Notes: generated by a model not told the origin, from the letters alone. A DNA stretch of 64,000 nucleotides from an uncultured Desulfobulbus sp. (GCF_963664075.1 NZ_OY760916.1:4188710-4252709), one strand, 5' to 3'. Positions 27,020 through 37,685 are shown, counted from the first letter of the stretch. Numbers and translations are program-made.

Positions 27020-27330
27020 GAGATCATCCTGGACGGGAGGGATGGCAAGAGAATTGCTTCGAATGGATGCCCCTTTTCACCACCTGGAGTGGTCTGCTCT
27101 TTCCATGCTTGTCTCATTGTGGGGACTCTGCCACCCCTTTTTGGTTCATACAGGCCGGATCTTTTTCAAAAGCTGCAGGCCAATGCATTACTTTTTGAGA
27201 TACGTGATGACCTTGATCCAAAAAGGTATGCTGACTTTACCCAAAAGTGGCATGGGATGGGTGTATCCATTATAGGAGGGTGCTGTGGTATCGGACCCGA
27301 GCATATTGATATGCCGAAAAAACAGTTAAA
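27020..27330 (+). pseudogene. Decayed homocysteine S-methyltransferase gene
   Basis: Three pieces in different frames match the family in order: GGMARELLRMDAPFHHLEWS with ALSML (27030-27113), GTLPPLFGSYRPDLF (about 27122-27166), and ADFTQKWHGMGVSIIGGCCG followed by IGPEHI (about 27230-27306). GGCCG is the zinc-binding motif of homocysteine methyltransferases. The middle of the barrel is deleted and frames shift at least twice, so no functional enzyme can be made. Confidence 0.8.
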
Positions 27331-27367
27331 ACTGGGAACATTGATAAACGTAGTTGAACGGAACCAA

Positions 27368-27406
27368 CAAAAAAAGCGGATAGCTTTGAGGCTATCCGCT
27401 TTTTTA
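27368..27406. terminator. Bidirectional rho-independent terminator
   Basis: AAAAAAGCGGATAGC and GGCTATCCGCTTTTTT form a GC-containing stem with a short loop and flanking A and T runs on both strands. It ends transcription of the rubrerythrin gene from the right. Confidence 0.85.
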
Positions 27407-27431
27407 GAACTACTTCAGGAACTGAGTGTTT

Positions 27432-27932
27432 TTAGGCAACCTGAGTAAAAACGGCTCCTTTGGCACCACAGACTGGACATTTTTCCGGTGCTTTCCCCAG
27501 CTCGATGTAGCCACAGATCGGACAGAGATAAAAATCACTCACATCCATATCCTTACCGGCTTTGACTGCCTCAAGGGCCTTGGTGTAAATCTCTGCGTGA
27601 ACTGCCTCGGCATCAACAGCAAATTTGAACATGGTTTTTGCCTTGTGACCATCAGCTACAGCGAGATCAACCATAGGGGGATACATCTCTTCAAACTCAT
27701 AGGTCTCGCCATCAATGGCTGCCTGCAGGTTATCTGCGGTGGAGGCGATCATATCCAATGCTTTGAGATGACCTTCGGCATGAATACGCTCAGCCTCAGC
27801 GGTGGTCAGAAACAGTTTCGCAATGTTAGCAAAACCGTCTTTCTCTGCCTTTTTGGCAAAAGCACGGTATTTCTGGTTTGCTTGACTCTCACCGGCAAAG
27901 GCTTCTTTCAGATTGTCATTTGTTGTGGCCAT
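27432..27932 (-). CDS. Rubrerythrin
   Basis: A 166-residue non-haem diiron protein that reduces hydrogen peroxide in anaerobes using electrons from rubredoxin-type donors. The ferritin-like four-helix domain has the iron ligands in FAGESQANQKY, AEAERIHAEGH and VDAEAVHAEIY, and the C-terminal rubredoxin-like domain has CPICGY and CPVCGAKG. The start MATTNDN was chosen because GGAGGT lies eight bases before it; an upstream ATG would include that site in the coding region. The 246 bases upstream are AT-rich and should hold the promoter, possibly stress-controlled. Confidence 0.95.
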   Translation of the reverse strand: MATTNDNLKEAFAGESQANQKYRAFAKKAEKDGFANIAKLFLTTAEAERIHAEGHLKALDMIASTADNLQAAIDGETYEFEEMYPPMVDLAVADGHKAKTMFKFAVDAEAVHAEIYTKALEAVKAGKDMDVSDFYLCPICGYIELGKAPEKCPVCGAKGAVFTQVA

Positions 27933-28178
27933 TGGTGTTACCTCCATGTTCATTGAACGATTTTGATAATCTCTACGAGATCACCGTTATGCTTTCTAAC
28001 AGTATGATTACATTGTAAATTAAAGCAAATTAAGCTCGAATGAAGGCATACTACATCAAAAAAATATGATAGGCAAGTGTTAATGAGAAAAAATATTAAT
28101 TAAGATATTTTCGCTAATCAGATTTTAACCTAAATTAGGTATAATTACCAAAACTAACAGCTCTTGAGTAATACAGAT

Positions 28179-28826
28179 TTATGGAGTTTTCCTCCCCCCA
28201 AAAACCAGTTTACCACCGAGATGACCGGCAATTCCAACCGCGCTGACCAGAATGAGGGAGAGAAGAATATATATCCACCGTCCTGAACCGCCTGCAGTGA
28301 GTACATCAGGTTGCACCGCTCGCCAGAGAATCAGGATACAGAGGAGACTCACTGTTATAATCGAGGCACCTATTTTTATTTTAAAGGTTGAGGTCATCGC
28401 CCCCCTATACCGATTCTGCCAGACTTCATAGCCGGTAAAGACGACAAAAGGCATGGCAATGAGCACGAAAATAAAGCAATAAAACGCGGCTGTCTCAAAG
28501 AGGGGGAGGCCAAAAAATAAGGTGACCAGAAGAAAAATAAAAGCCATGGGAAGAACGCCGTTTGGCGTATGCACAGCGATGGGATGGAGATGATGTTTCA
28601 GAATCTGCTCGCTAGCAAAGGAGTAGATTTTTTGCAGTTGGGTTTGTTTTTGGGCAGGAGCAGGTGAAGCAGCTGGTTCTTCGGGAACAGGCTGTTCCTG
28701 TGTCGATTGTTCCTCTTCTGTAACCTCGACAAAAGCACTCTTGTCGGCGGAACAGATAGGACATTCATCCGGTGGCTCATCTCCCTCATGGATATAGCCA
28801 CAAATCGTACATTCCCATTTTTTCAT
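28179..28826 (-). CDS. Rubredoxin-domain integral membrane protein
   Basis: A 215-residue protein. Residues 1-35 form a rubredoxin-like Fe(Cys)4 site (CTICGYIHEG, CPICSADKSAF), then a proline/glutamine-rich linker (about 36-65), and four hydrophobic helices with a conserved-looking HLHPIAVHTPNG motif before the first. The membrane part resembles DUF2231-type proteins, which often bind haem through such His residues; that link is inferred. It may transfer electrons between a membrane donor and soluble rubrerythrin-type acceptors, consistent with its neighbour. The start is preceded by GGAGGTACGGG. Confidence 0.8.
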   Translation of the reverse strand: MKKWECTICGYIHEGDEPPDECPICSADKSAFVEVTEEEQSTQEQPVPEEPAASPAPAQKQTQLQKIYSFASEQILKHHLHPIAVHTPNGVLPMAFIFLLVTLFFGLPLFETAAFYCFIFVLIAMPFVVFTGYEVWQNRYRGAMTSTFKIKIGASIITVSLLCILILWRAVQPDVLTAGGSGRWIYILLSLILVSAVGIAGHLGGKLVFGGRKTP

Positions 28827-28936
28827 CCCGTACCTCCGTAAACAACGAACATTGTTTCAGTCTCATACGTCGTTTTCAGCAATTATAGGAAAACGACACC
28901 CCATAGACAAGATGTACCTAGAAATAGAGTTACTTG

Positions 28937-29947
28937 TTATTGCAGTTCATGTTTGAGATCGCGCTGAAAGAGCTCGGCAACCGCATCCGCGCATTTTTTA
29001 TCCGCATACAACACCTGATAGACCTGCTCAAGGATGGGCATATCCACATTCATACTTTTTGCCAGGGCATGACAGGATTTGGTGGTTTTGACTCCCTCAG
29101 CCACCATTTTCATCTCACTGAGGGCCTGATCAAGGGTCAGTCCCGAGCCCAATTTGAGGCCAACGGTCCGGTTACGGCTCAGATCACCGGTGCAGGTGAG
29201 CACCAGATCTCCCATACCACCCAGACCCGCAAAGGTCTGGAGTTGTCCGCCTAAGGCTACTCCCATGCGGGAAATCTCAGCCAGACCACGGGTCATCAGC
29301 GCTGCCCGAGTATTGAGTCCATAGCCTAGTCCGTCACAGATACCTGCAGCAATGGCGATGATATTTTTCATGGCACCACTGATCTCAAGCCCAATCACAT
29401 CACTTGAGGAATAAACCCGAAAATAGTCCGTAGAAAAGAGATGCTGTACCGCCTCTGCCGCCTTAAGATCCTGAAAGGCAACCGTTACTGCGGTGGGTTG
29501 TTTATCGGCCACCTCTTTGGCAAAACTTGGGCCGCTCAGTACACCAAGATGCAGGTGTTTACAGCTGGTTGCCTCCTGTTGCATAACACCGGTCATGGTC
29601 ATACCACTGGCGATCTCAATACCTTTCACCGCGGAGACAAGCAGAGTCCCTTCAGGAAGCACGGGAAAGAGCTTTTTATAGACCTCACGGTAGCCGTGGG
29701 AAGGAACCACCATGCAGACACACTGCGCACCAGCGACCGCTGCAAAGAGATCGTCGGTGACACTGAGGCAATCGGGAAAAGGGTGTCCTTCCTGATAGCG
29801 CTTGTTTTCGTGGTCCTGGGATAAGTTATGAATATGTTCCACATCTCTGTCCCAGAGGGTAACTTTGACGCCTTTTCGAGCCAGTAAGAGAGCCAGGGCC
29901 GTACCCCAGCTCCCGGCCCCGATCATCGCGACCTTATCAATCTTCAT
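28937..29947 (-). CDS. gpsA: Glycerol-3-phosphate dehydrogenase [NAD(P)+]
   Basis: A 336-residue cytosolic enzyme that reduces dihydroxyacetone phosphate to sn-glycerol 3-phosphate for phospholipid synthesis. The N-terminal Rossmann motif [10 protein letters not shown] is at residues 11-20. The substrate region has [15 protein letters not shown] and the catalytic Lys in [13 protein letters not shown], and [12 protein letters not shown] with NRTVG follows. Length is normal. Its first codons overlap the end of gyrA by 11 bases, so it is cotranscribed with the gyrase gene. Confidence 0.97.
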   Translation of the reverse strand: MKIDKVAMIGAGSWGTALALLLARKGVKVTLWDRDVEHIHNLSQDHENKRYQEGHPFPDCLSVTDDLFAAVAGAQCVCMVVPSHGYREVYKKLFPVLPEGTLLVSAVKGIEIASGMTMTGVMQQEATSCKHLHLGVLSGPSFAKEVADKQPTAVTVAFQDLKAAEAVQHLFSTDYFRVYSSSDVIGLEISGAMKNIIAIAAGICDGLGYGLNTRAALMTRGLAEISRMGVALGGQLQTFAGLGGMGDLVLTCTGDLSRNRTVGLKLGSGLTLDQALSEMKMVAEGVKTTKSCHALAKSMNVDMPILEQVYQVLYADKKCADAVAELFQRDLKHELQ

Positions 29948-32435
29948 TCTCTCCCTCTATCTGTTCCATATCGTCTTCGCCATCCTCCACCTCTTCTTCA
30001 CGGGCAAGGATAGACATATCGACCACAAACTCACCTTCTTCCAGGTTAATTAAGCGTACCCCCTGCGTATTTCGCCCGATAAGACGGACGGTATCCATGG
30101 GCATACGGATGATCTTCCCGGAGTTGGCAATGAGCATAACCTGATCTTCATCCACAACCGGAAGGACGCCAACAACCTCGCCGTTACGCTCACTGGTTTT
30201 AATGGCAAAGACACCCTTACCGCCACGGGCCTGAAGTTTGTATTCCGAGGCAGCCGTTCGCTTACCATAGCCATTTTCGGTGACCGTGAGCACGGAGTCA
30301 TCTGCGTTGATTATGGCCACCCCTACTACCTGATCGTCTTCCCCCAGGTTGATACCTTTGACCCCGGCGGCCAGACGTCCCATAACTCGCACATCGGACT
30401 CATGAAAATGAATCGAGAGGCCTTTTTTGGTGACCAGGAAGATCTCATCGTCACCGCTTGTTATAGCAGCAGAAAGGATTTCATCGTCATCACGTATGGT
30501 TAAACCAAATTTTCCTTTGCGTAAAGGACGCTTGTATTCAGCAATCGAGGTCTTTTTCACCCGACCCAGCTTGGTTACGGTAAGAACAGAAACTGAATCT
30601 TCCATGTCAGCAAGACCGGCCACCGGAAGAATGGCTGCGACTTTTTCACCTTCTCCGAGTTCCAGTAGATTAACAATGGCCTTGCCGCGAGCGGTTCGAC
30701 CAGCCAGTGGCAACTCATACACCTTGCGCCAGAAGACTCGACCGAGATTGGTGAAAAAGAGGAAAGTATCCAAACTTGAGGCGCTATAGAGTTTAGTGAC
30801 AAAATCGTCCTCTACACTGACCATGCCGCGAACACCTTTGCCACCGCGGCGCTGGGCTCGATAGAGGGTCAACGGATTGCGTTTGATGTAGCCGCTGTGG
30901 GATATAGTGACCACCATCTCTTCGGGAGCTATCAGGTCTTCGGGCAGGATTTCATCGGGTGCATCGATGATTTCTGTCCGACGTTCGTCGCCGTAGTCCT
31001 CGCGAATGGCGGCAAACTCATCACGAATGATTTGAACCACCAGTTTGTCATCGGAAAGGACTTGTTTGAGCCAGGATATTTTTGCCAGAATCTCCTCATA
31101 ATCATTGATAATTTTATCACGTTCCAGGCCAGTCAGACGCTGGAGCCGCATATCAAGGATGGTCTGCGCCTGAATCTCGGAAAGCTCAAAACGGGCGATT
31201 AATCCGGCCTTGGCCTCTGCCGGGTTGGCAGACGATTTGATCAGTTCCACCACCTCATCAATATTGGTGATAGCAATCTTCAAGCCTTCAAGAATATGGG
31301 CCCGTTCCTCGGCCTTGCGTAATTCAAAGGCCGTCCGTCGATAGACCACAGTTTTACGGTGGATAATGAAGTGCTGCAGGATCTGCTTGAGATTGAGAAT
31401 CTCCGGCTTGTTATTGACAATACAAAGTAAGATGATACCAAAACTCTTCTGCAGTGGTGTCATCTTGTAGAGCTGATTGATAACAACATCGGCAATCTCA
31501 TCTTTACGGAGATCCAAAACAACACGGACGCCATGTCGGTCGGATTCGTCGCGAATTTCAGAGATGGAAGTAATCCGTTTTTCCTTCATCAGCAGGGCTA
31601 TTTTCTCAACCAGGGAAGCCTTGTTCTGCTGATAAGGAATTTCTGTGATAACAATGGATTCACCATTGTTTCCCCGTTGTTCAATATGATGTTTGGAGCG
31701 CATCAGCACCACACCGCGACCGGTCTCGTAGGCCTCACGAATTCCAGCACGTCCACAGATAAATCCACCGGTGGGAAAATCCGGCCCGGTGATGATTTCC
31801 ATGAGCTGATGGACTGTAATCTCTGCATCGTCAAGCAGGGCCATCAATCCATCAATAACCTCGGTGAGGTTATGCGGTGGTATCTTGGTTGCCATACCAA
31901 CGGCAATACCCTCTGATCCATTAATAAGGATATTGGGGATTTTAGAAGGAAGAACTGCGGGCTCCTGGAGAGAGTTGTCGTAGTTGGGAACGAAATCAAC
32001 GGTCTCCTTGTCCAGATCCGCGACCAGCTCCTGATCCAGACGGGTCATACGTGCTTCGGTGTAACGCATGGCAGCGGCCGAGTCACCGTCCATAGAACCG
32101 AAGTTACCCTGGCCGTCAACCAGGGGATAGCGCATGGAAAAATCTTGGGCCATACGTACCAGAGTATCGTAGGCTGCGGTGTCACCATGGGGGTGAAATT
32201 TACCGATTACATCACCGACAATACGCGCTGATTTGATATAGGGCCGGTTATAGGTATTGCCCAACTCGCGCATGGCATACAAGGTTCGACGATGCACCGG
32301 TTTGAGACCATCGCGCACGTCAGGCAGAGCCCTGCCGATAATGACGGACATGGCATAATCCAGGTAGGATTTCTGCAACTCCCTGGATATGGCAATAGTG
32401 GGCTGTTGGGGGGTATCTGTTGATTGTTGGGTCAT
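29937..32435 (-). CDS. gyrA: DNA gyrase subunit A
   Basis: An 832-residue type II topoisomerase subunit that breaks and reseals DNA. The catalytic Tyr is Tyr125 in [10 protein letters not shown]. The quinolone-pocket motif [11 protein letters not shown] places Thr at residue 86, equivalent to Ser83 of E. coli, and Asp at 90. The C-terminal beta-pinwheel blades follow from about residue 500 ([20 protein letters not shown] is the first GyrA box-like segment), and the acidic tail is short. It lies 83 bases after gyrB, with a small palindromic repeat between them. Confidence 0.98.
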   Translation of the reverse strand: MTQQSTDTPQQPTIAISRELQKSYLDYAMSVIIGRALPDVRDGLKPVHRRTLYAMRELGNTYNRPYIKSARIVGDVIGKFHPHGDTAAYDTLVRMAQDFSMRYPLVDGQGNFGSMDGDSAAAMRYTEARMTRLDQELVADLDKETVDFVPNYDNSLQEPAVLPSKIPNILINGSEGIAVGMATKIPPHNLTEVIDGLMALLDDAEITVHQLMEIITGPDFPTGGFICGRAGIREAYETGRGVVLMRSKHHIEQRGNNGESIVITEIPYQQNKASLVEKIALLMKEKRITSISEIRDESDRHGVRVVLDLRKDEIADVVINQLYKMTPLQKSFGIILLCIVNNKPEILNLKQILQHFIIHRKTVVYRRTAFELRKAEERAHILEGLKIAITNIDEVVELIKSSANPAEAKAGLIARFELSEIQAQTILDMRLQRLTGLERDKIINDYEEILAKISWLKQVLSDDKLVVQIIRDEFAAIREDYGDERRTEIIDAPDEILPEDLIAPEEMVVTISHSGYIKRNPLTLYRAQRRGGKGVRGMVSVEDDFVTKLYSASSLDTFLFFTNLGRVFWRKVYELPLAGRTARGKAIVNLLELGEGEKVAAILPVAGLADMEDSVSVLTVTKLGRVKKTSIAEYKRPLRKGKFGLTIRDDDEILSAAITSGDDEIFLVTKKGLSIHFHESDVRVMGRLAAGVKGINLGEDDQVVGVAIINADDSVLTVTENGYGKRTAASEYKLQARGGKGVFAIKTSERNGEVVGVLPVVDEDQVMLIANSGKIIRMPMDTVRLIGRNTQGVRLINLEEGEFVVDMSILAREEEVEDGEDDMEQIEGENED

Positions 32436-32464
32436 TATAGTATCCTAAGTGACTCGTACATTAC

Positions 32465-32498
32465 GGGAATCTTGAAAAATCTAATTATTCAAGATCCC
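32465..32498. repeat. Short imperfect palindrome shared with the argO upstream region
   Basis: The ends GGGAATCTTGAA and TTCAAGATCCC are inverted. The core (32472-32494, 23 bases) is identical to 52404-52426. It lies between gyrB and gyrA. It may be a solo fragment of the element at 52291-52431. Confidence 0.6.
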
Positions 32499-32518
32499 CT
32501 TATGGGAGAAGAGAGTGT

Positions 32519-34930
32519 TTATATGTCCAGATCCGCGACTTCAAGGGCATGATTTTGTATAAAATCACGACGCGGTTCGACTTTATCTCCCATGAGCGTG
32601 GTAAATATATCGTCGGTCAAAGCAACATCATCGATCTTGACCTGCACCAGAGCCCTGTTTTCCGGGTTCATCGTCGTATCCCAGAGCTGTTCCGGATTCA
32701 TCTCACCCAGACCTTTATAGCGCTGGAGGTGGGATCCCTTAAATGTTTCCTCACGGACAACCTCTATCAGGCGACGCCAGTTTTCAACATCGATAACCGT
32801 TTCCTGACCGGAGGTGCTGGTGCGAATAAGGGTAAAGCTGTTCTGAAGATATTCACGAATACTAGTATAGAGCTCCAGAGCGTGACGAAATTCGTTGATC
32901 AGCGGAATATTGGGCCCAAAGACTGCTGTTAGATGAGATTCACCTACAAAGGTGACGTCAAACTCAAAGCAGGCAGGACGCCAGATACAGGGGCGAATCG
33001 GGCCAATATAGGAGGCCTTGCCTTCGAGTTTTTTGGCCAGCTCTTCCACAAATTCGCGGTTTTCGAACTGAGAAGCGGTGTGAACATTTTCGGCCAGCAT
33101 GAAGAGGGTCATGGATTCCTGAATATTCATCCGTTCCAGGTAGGCAAGCACGCGGGCAAATGCTGAGAGTTTTTTCAGCATACCGATCATTTCATCCTGA
33201 GCAATTTCAACCTCTTTTTCGGTCTGAATGCGCAGAATCTGGCTGGCCTGACTGTAGAGGTAGCCGTTGAGTTCCTCATCATCGAGAAAATACTGTTCTT
33301 TTTTTCCTCTGCCCAACCTGTAGAGGGGCGGTTGGCCAATATAAACGTGCCCGTTTTCAATCAGAGGCAACATCTGACGATAGAAAAAGGTCAGCAGCAG
33401 GGTACGAATATGGGCACCGTCAACATCCGCATCGGTCATGATGATAATTTTATGATAGCGGAGTTTTTCGAGATCAAACTCTTCATCCCCAATGCCGGTT
33501 CCCAGTGAGGCCACCAGTTGTCTGATCTCTTCGGAACCGAGAATTTTATCAAAGCGTGCTTTCTCGACGTTCATGATCTTACCCCGCAGGGGTAGGATGG
33601 CCTGAATCGAACGATCCCGTCCCTGTTTGGCCGAACCACCTGCCGAGTCACCCTCAACGATGAAGAGCTCGCGTTGGGCTGGATCCTTGGACTGGCATTC
33701 GGCAAGTTTGCCTGCCATCATCACCGAGACAGAGCCTTTTTTCCGGGAAAGGTCGCGGGCTTTACGGGCTGCGTCACGGGCCCGGGCTGCTTCTACTGCC
33801 TTACTGAGAATAGCCTTGGCTACCTGTGGATTTTCTTCGAGGTAGGATCCAAGCTTTTCATTACAGAGGGATTCGACAATGGATTTAACCTCGGAGTTGC
33901 CCAGTTTGGTTTTGGTCTGCCCTTCAAACTGAGGGTTAGGCACACGCACCGAGATGATACAGGCTAGTCCTTCTCGCACATCATCTCCACCCAGCTTTTC
34001 TTTGAGATTTTTGGGAACAACATCGTCACTCGCGTAACGGTTGATACACTTGGTGAGTGCAGCGCGAAAACCAGCAACGTGAGAACCGCCTTCTTTTGTA
34101 TTGATATTATTTACAAAAGAAAAAAGACGTTCAGAATAGCCATCAAAATACTGTAAACAGATATCCACCTGAACATCATCACGTTCACCGGTTATCAGTA
34201 CCGGAGCAGGGTGGACAACTGTCCGGTTTCTGTTGAGGTACTCAACGTAGGAAACGATGCCGCCTTCAAAATGAAAGGAATCTTCGGCACCATCACGTTC
34301 ATCCTTAAGAACGATAAGAATATTTTTATTGAGAAAGGCCAGCTCCCGCAGACGGTTTTTAACTATTTCATACTCAAACACCGTTGTTTCGGTAAAAATT
34401 TCAGGATCTGGTTTAAAATAGATTTTGGTTCCGGAATCCTCGCAGCTTCCTATTTCTTCAAGGTCACCGGTCCGTTCACCATACGTGTAAGACTGTTTGT
34501 AAATAGTACCGTTTCGGTGCACCACAGCACTGGTTTCTACGCTTAGGGCGTTGACAACAGAAACACCAACACCATGGAGACCACCGGAGACCTTATAGGT
34601 TGAGTGGTCAAATTTACCTCCGGCATGGAGGGTGGTCATGACCAATTCCAGACCGGACATATTCTCAGTGGGGTGCATATCCACCGGAATACCACGACCA
34701 TTATCCTCAACGGTTACCGAATTATCGGCATTGATGGTTATGCTAATTTTAGAGCAGTAGCCAGCCAGTGCCTCATCAATGGAGTTATCAACCACCTCGT
34801 AGATGAGATGATGCAGACCCTGAACACCGGTATTGCCGATGTACATGGATGGTCTTTTGCGAACAGCCTCAAGTCCATCAAGAACCTTAATCTGGTCCGC
34901 ACCATAAGAAGTGTTGCTTAAATCACTCAC
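32519..34930 (-). CDS. gyrB: DNA gyrase subunit B
   Basis: An 803-residue ATPase subunit. The GHKL ATP site is seen in HHLIYEVVDNSIDEALAG (about residues 39-56) and GLHGVGVSVVNALS. The TOPRIM domain has EGDSAGGSAKQGRDRS and IIIMTDADVDGAHIRTLLL with the metal-binding acidic residues. An insertion before the C-terminus, typical of long Gram-negative GyrB, carries the IGPIRPCIWRPACFE segment. The tail includes QRYKGLGEMNPEQLWDTTM, which contacts GyrA. Confidence 0.98.
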   Translation of the reverse strand: MSDLSNTSYGADQIKVLDGLEAVRKRPSMYIGNTGVQGLHHLIYEVVDNSIDEALAGYCSKISITINADNSVTVEDNGRGIPVDMHPTENMSGLELVMTTLHAGGKFDHSTYKVSGGLHGVGVSVVNALSVETSAVVHRNGTIYKQSYTYGERTGDLEEIGSCEDSGTKIYFKPDPEIFTETTVFEYEIVKNRLRELAFLNKNILIVLKDERDGAEDSFHFEGGIVSYVEYLNRNRTVVHPAPVLITGERDDVQVDICLQYFDGYSERLFSFVNNINTKEGGSHVAGFRAALTKCINRYASDDVVPKNLKEKLGGDDVREGLACIISVRVPNPQFEGQTKTKLGNSEVKSIVESLCNEKLGSYLEENPQVAKAILSKAVEAARARDAARKARDLSRKKGSVSVMMAGKLAECQSKDPAQRELFIVEGDSAGGSAKQGRDRSIQAILPLRGKIMNVEKARFDKILGSEEIRQLVASLGTGIGDEEFDLEKLRYHKIIIMTDADVDGAHIRTLLLTFFYRQMLPLIENGHVYIGQPPLYRLGRGKKEQYFLDDEELNGYLYSQASQILRIQTEKEVEIAQDEMIGMLKKLSAFARVLAYLERMNIQESMTLFMLAENVHTASQFENREFVEELAKKLEGKASYIGPIRPCIWRPACFEFDVTFVGESHLTAVFGPNIPLINEFRHALELYTSIREYLQNSFTLIRTSTSGQETVIDVENWRRLIEVVREETFKGSHLQRYKGLGEMNPEQLWDTTMNPENRALVQVKIDDVALTDDIFTTLMGDKVEPRRDFIQNHALEVADLDI

Positions 34931-35083
34931 GTTTATCCTTCACAGTAAAGTTGTTGTTCTCGTAACAAAGTGTTGAAAACGTTAGTAACATACTGTTTTC
35001 ACACTTTATAATTATCAACAACAGTTGTTACGAGTCGATAAAACACATTTTTTGACAAGTAAATACAATCAGGGGGGATGCCC
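34931..35083. promoter_or_regulatory. dnaN-gyrB intergenic region with inverted repeats
   Basis: CTCGTAACAA (about 34970) and TTGTTACGAG (about 35025) are perfect 10-bp inverted repeats enclosing TGTTGAAAA and TTATCAACA words. These could be DnaA-box-like sites or a regulatory hairpin for gyrB. Confidence 0.35.
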
Positions 35084-36211
35084 TTAAAGTTTCATGGGCA
35101 TAATCACGCTTAAAAATCCGGGATCTTCTTCAGAAGTGATCATGCAGGGACTTTCCTGGTTATTAATAGAGGCTATGACTGTTTCTCCCTCCATAACCTG
35201 CAAAGTATCGATGAAGTAGCGACAGTTGAAGCCAAGAGAGAGCCCTTCACCTGCGTATTCCACATCAAATTCATCCTTGGCCGAACCAAAATCGGCATTT
35301 TGAGAGGTCAGTACTATTTTATTATTGGTCACATCCATCTTGATGGCATGAAAGAGGTCCTCGGTAAAGAGGTTGATCCGTTTCAAACTTTCAAGAAAAC
35401 GGGTTCGATCAATATGAATGGAGTTATCTTTGGAGAGCACATTGAGCAGACCTTGAAAGTCGGGAAAATCGCCTTCCATTAAGCGGATGATGAGCAGTGA
35501 ATCGTCACTTTTGAGAACAGCCTGTTTTTCTTCGACACCGAAAGAAAAGATATTGCGGTTTTCACAAAACTTACGGATTTCCTGGACGCCTCTCCGGGGA
35601 ATAAGAGTGGCTTCCAGGTTGAGTGCATCAAGACTTGGATCCACATCTTTATTCATGATGGTGAGACGATGTCCATCGGAGGTGATCATTTTTAGACTCA
35701 GTTGCTCGCCTTCCTGCACCTTCTGGAGAAGAGCAGCTGTGAGGGTAAACATGTTCTCTTTGTCCTGAGCTATCGAAAAGATGGTTTTATCCACCAGGTC
35801 AACCATGATACCGCTGTCCATGGAAATCATGGCATCTTCGTCATATTCAGGAAACTGGGGAAACTCATCGGCAACCATACCTGCCAATCGATAGACACTA
35901 GGACCCGCGGTTATCTCAACCCAGTTTTTTTCCAATTCCTTAAAAGAAAAGGTGGAGGAGTTCGATTCTCGGGTTATTTCGAAGAGTTTTTTGGCAGGGA
36001 GGGTCAGGACACCAGTTTCAATAACCTCTGCAGGAATGGACAATTTTAAGCCTATTTCCAAATCGGTTCCCGTGAGAACTATCTGTTCCTGTTCAACCTC
36101 GACCAGCACATTGGAAAGGATAGCTAACGTCCCTTTTTTACTGGTAATGTTCTGCTGAGCACTGATTCCACGCAGGAGATCATCTCGGTTTATGTTAAAC
36201 TGGAAGGCCAT
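35084..36211 (-). CDS. dnaN: DNA polymerase III sliding clamp (beta subunit)
   Basis: A 375-residue protein forming the ring that tethers the replicative polymerase. Three repeats of the clamp fold are recognisable from the pattern of domain starts (FQFNINRDDLLRGI, ISMDSGIMVDLVDKTIFSI and SKDNSIHIDRTRFLESLKRI) and the C-terminal end SVIMPMKL contributes to the partner-binding groove. Length is normal. It is the first gene of the dnaN-gyrB-gyrA-gpsA group. dnaA is not in the window. Confidence 0.96.
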   Translation of the reverse strand: MAFQFNINRDDLLRGISAQQNITSKKGTLAILSNVLVEVEQEQIVLTGTDLEIGLKLSIPAEVIETGVLTLPAKKLFEITRESNSSTFSFKELEKNWVEITAGPSVYRLAGMVADEFPQFPEYDEDAMISMDSGIMVDLVDKTIFSIAQDKENMFTLTAALLQKVQEGEQLSLKMITSDGHRLTIMNKDVDPSLDALNLEATLIPRRGVQEIRKFCENRNIFSFGVEEKQAVLKSDDSLLIIRLMEGDFPDFQGLLNVLSKDNSIHIDRTRFLESLKRINLFTEDLFHAIKMDVTNNKIVLTSQNADFGSAKDEFDVEYAGEGLSLGFNCRYFIDTLQVMEGETVIASINNQESPCMITSEEDPGFLSVIMPMKL

Positions 36212-36499
36212 AGTAACATTCCTTTTTTTGTATAAATTATTTGTTATTGTTATTAACGCTGTTTAATTGTGGAAATACTATATAACTAATTAATTATATT
36301 TAATATTTAATGTTAGCAAGATTGTTTGGCAGGTAGGGGTTATAGGGTGAAAAAGTGGAGAATGGAGAGTGCTGCATATTTGCAACGGGTTGCGCACAGG
36401 TTTTCAACAATCTTATCAACACGTTTTACTCAAGTTGAAAAATACTCGAAAATGGGTAAAAAATCAAATAATTTATGTTATTTGTAACGCTAAAAAGAT
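36212..36499. other. Candidate replication-origin region upstream of dnaN
   Basis: A strongly AT-rich block (about 36260-36315) is followed by a cluster of DnaA-box-like words: TTGCGCACA (36390-36398), TTTTCAACA (36401-36409) and TTATCAACA (36413-36421). Each differs from TTATCCACA at one or two positions. Placement next to dnaN is typical of oriC in many bacteria. No gene lies here. The assignment is not certain without strand-asymmetry data. Confidence 0.4.
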
Positions 36500-37603
36500 A
36501 TGGAAAATCAGATAAATAAAATGCTTGATGCCCTGGGGGGGGAAGGGGTGGCTGAGGGTGTATTTTGTGGTATGTCTGCCGGAGTGAGTATTGGCCCTCA
36601 AAAAAGTCGTTTTCGCTGTTTCACCAGTTCAGGAAAAACACGGCAGGATAAGCAGGGAAAGATAGTTTTGGCCAATACACTCTTTGATCTGGCCTCATTG
36701 ACCAAGCCCCTTTCCACAGTGCTGACCACCCTTATACTTATCAGTCAGGGAAGACTTGACTGGGATACGCCCCTTGAGAGCTACCTGCAGGGGAAGCTTC
36801 CTGGTATTGCCGTTCACCATCTCTTAAGTCATTGCTCCGGATTGCCGGCTTATCAACCGTATTACCAGCAATTTGCTCCCACCCAGCTGGCCGAAAATTC
36901 AAATAAACTTGTGGAGCTTATGGCAAACGAACCCTTAACCTATTCAACAGGGGGCGATTCGCTATACAGCGATTTGGGGTTCATCCTCTTAGGGAAGATG
37001 ATTGAACGGAGCGCAGACAGAAATCTTAATACCCTGTTTAAAGAGTTCATTTCCGAACCACTGGGGAGGGAAAAAGAGCTTTTGTTTTTACCACTTGGTG
37101 AGGGGAATATTGAAAGGGCGCAGGAAATAGCGGCAACGGAAGTCTGTCCCTGGAGAGGGTACACGCTCCAAGGGGAAGTCCACGACGAGCATTGCTGGCT
37201 TATGGGAGGGGTGGCAGGTCACGCGGGCCTTTTTGGCACTGTAGAGGTCGTCATGGAGCTCTGTGAGTGCATTTTGGATCTGTGGAAAGGGAGCATGTCG
37301 CATCCGTACCTGGATGCAAAAATCCTCCAATATGCTCTGCAAAAGAAAAGACCGGGGTCTGATTGGTGTCTAGGGTTTGATACACCAAGCCCGGGAGGAT
37401 CAAGCAGCGGTCAATATTTTTCAGCAGCCAGTGTTGGCCACCTGGGATTCAGCGGGACTTCTTTTTGGATTGATCCGGTAAAAGAGGTGATCGTGGTTTT
37501 GTTGACCAACAGAGTGCATCCCACACGGGAGAATCTAAAAATACGGAGTTTTCGGCCTCGATTTCACGACCGAATTATGGAGGTCCTCGCCCGTTATCAG
37601 TGA
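36500..37603 (+). CDS. Serine beta-lactamase-like hydrolase (class C/DD-peptidase fold)
   Basis: A 367-residue protein of the beta-lactamase-related family. The catalytic SxxK motif is SLTK in FDLASLTKPLSTV (about residue 68), followed by LLSHCSGLPAYQ and the YxN-equivalent YSDLGFILLG. The C-terminal GHLGFSGTSFWIDP holds the KTG-equivalent region. No signal peptide is visible, so it is probably cytoplasmic, and it is more likely an esterase or peptidase than an antibiotic-resistance enzyme. It is transcribed away from dnaN and followed by a strong terminator. Confidence 0.88.
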   Translation: MENQINKMLDALGGEGVAEGVFCGMSAGVSIGPQKSRFRCFTSSGKTRQDKQGKIVLANTLFDLASLTKPLSTVLTTLILISQGRLDWDTPLESYLQGKLPGIAVHHLLSHCSGLPAYQPYYQQFAPTQLAENSNKLVELMANEPLTYSTGGDSLYSDLGFILLGKMIERSADRNLNTLFKEFISEPLGREKELLFLPLGEGNIERAQEIAATEVCPWRGYTLQGEVHDEHCWLMGGVAGHAGLFGTVEVVMELCECILDLWKGSMSHPYLDAKILQYALQKKRPGSDWCLGFDTPSPGGSSSGQYFSAASVGHLGFSGTSFWIDPVKEVIVVLLTNRVHPTRENLKIRSFRPRFHDRIMEVLARYQ

Positions 37604-37625
37604 AAAGGGGAAAAGAAGACATCCC

Positions 37626-37669
37626 AAAAAAAAAAGCCCTGTGATCGTTAGATCACAGGGCTTTTTTTT
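37626..37669. terminator. Bidirectional terminator between the hydrolase gene and the sulfur operon
   Basis: AAAAGCCCTGTGATC and GATCACAGGGCTTTT form a perfect 15-bp stem with loop GTTA, with A and T runs on both sides. It serves both convergent transcripts. Confidence 0.93.
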
Positions 37670-37685
37670 GCTCAGCAGAAAATGA

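Noticed and set aside
36500-37603. Antibiotic-resistance beta-lactamase
   Set aside because: The family is broad and includes esterases and peptidases. There is no signal peptide and no mobile or resistance context.
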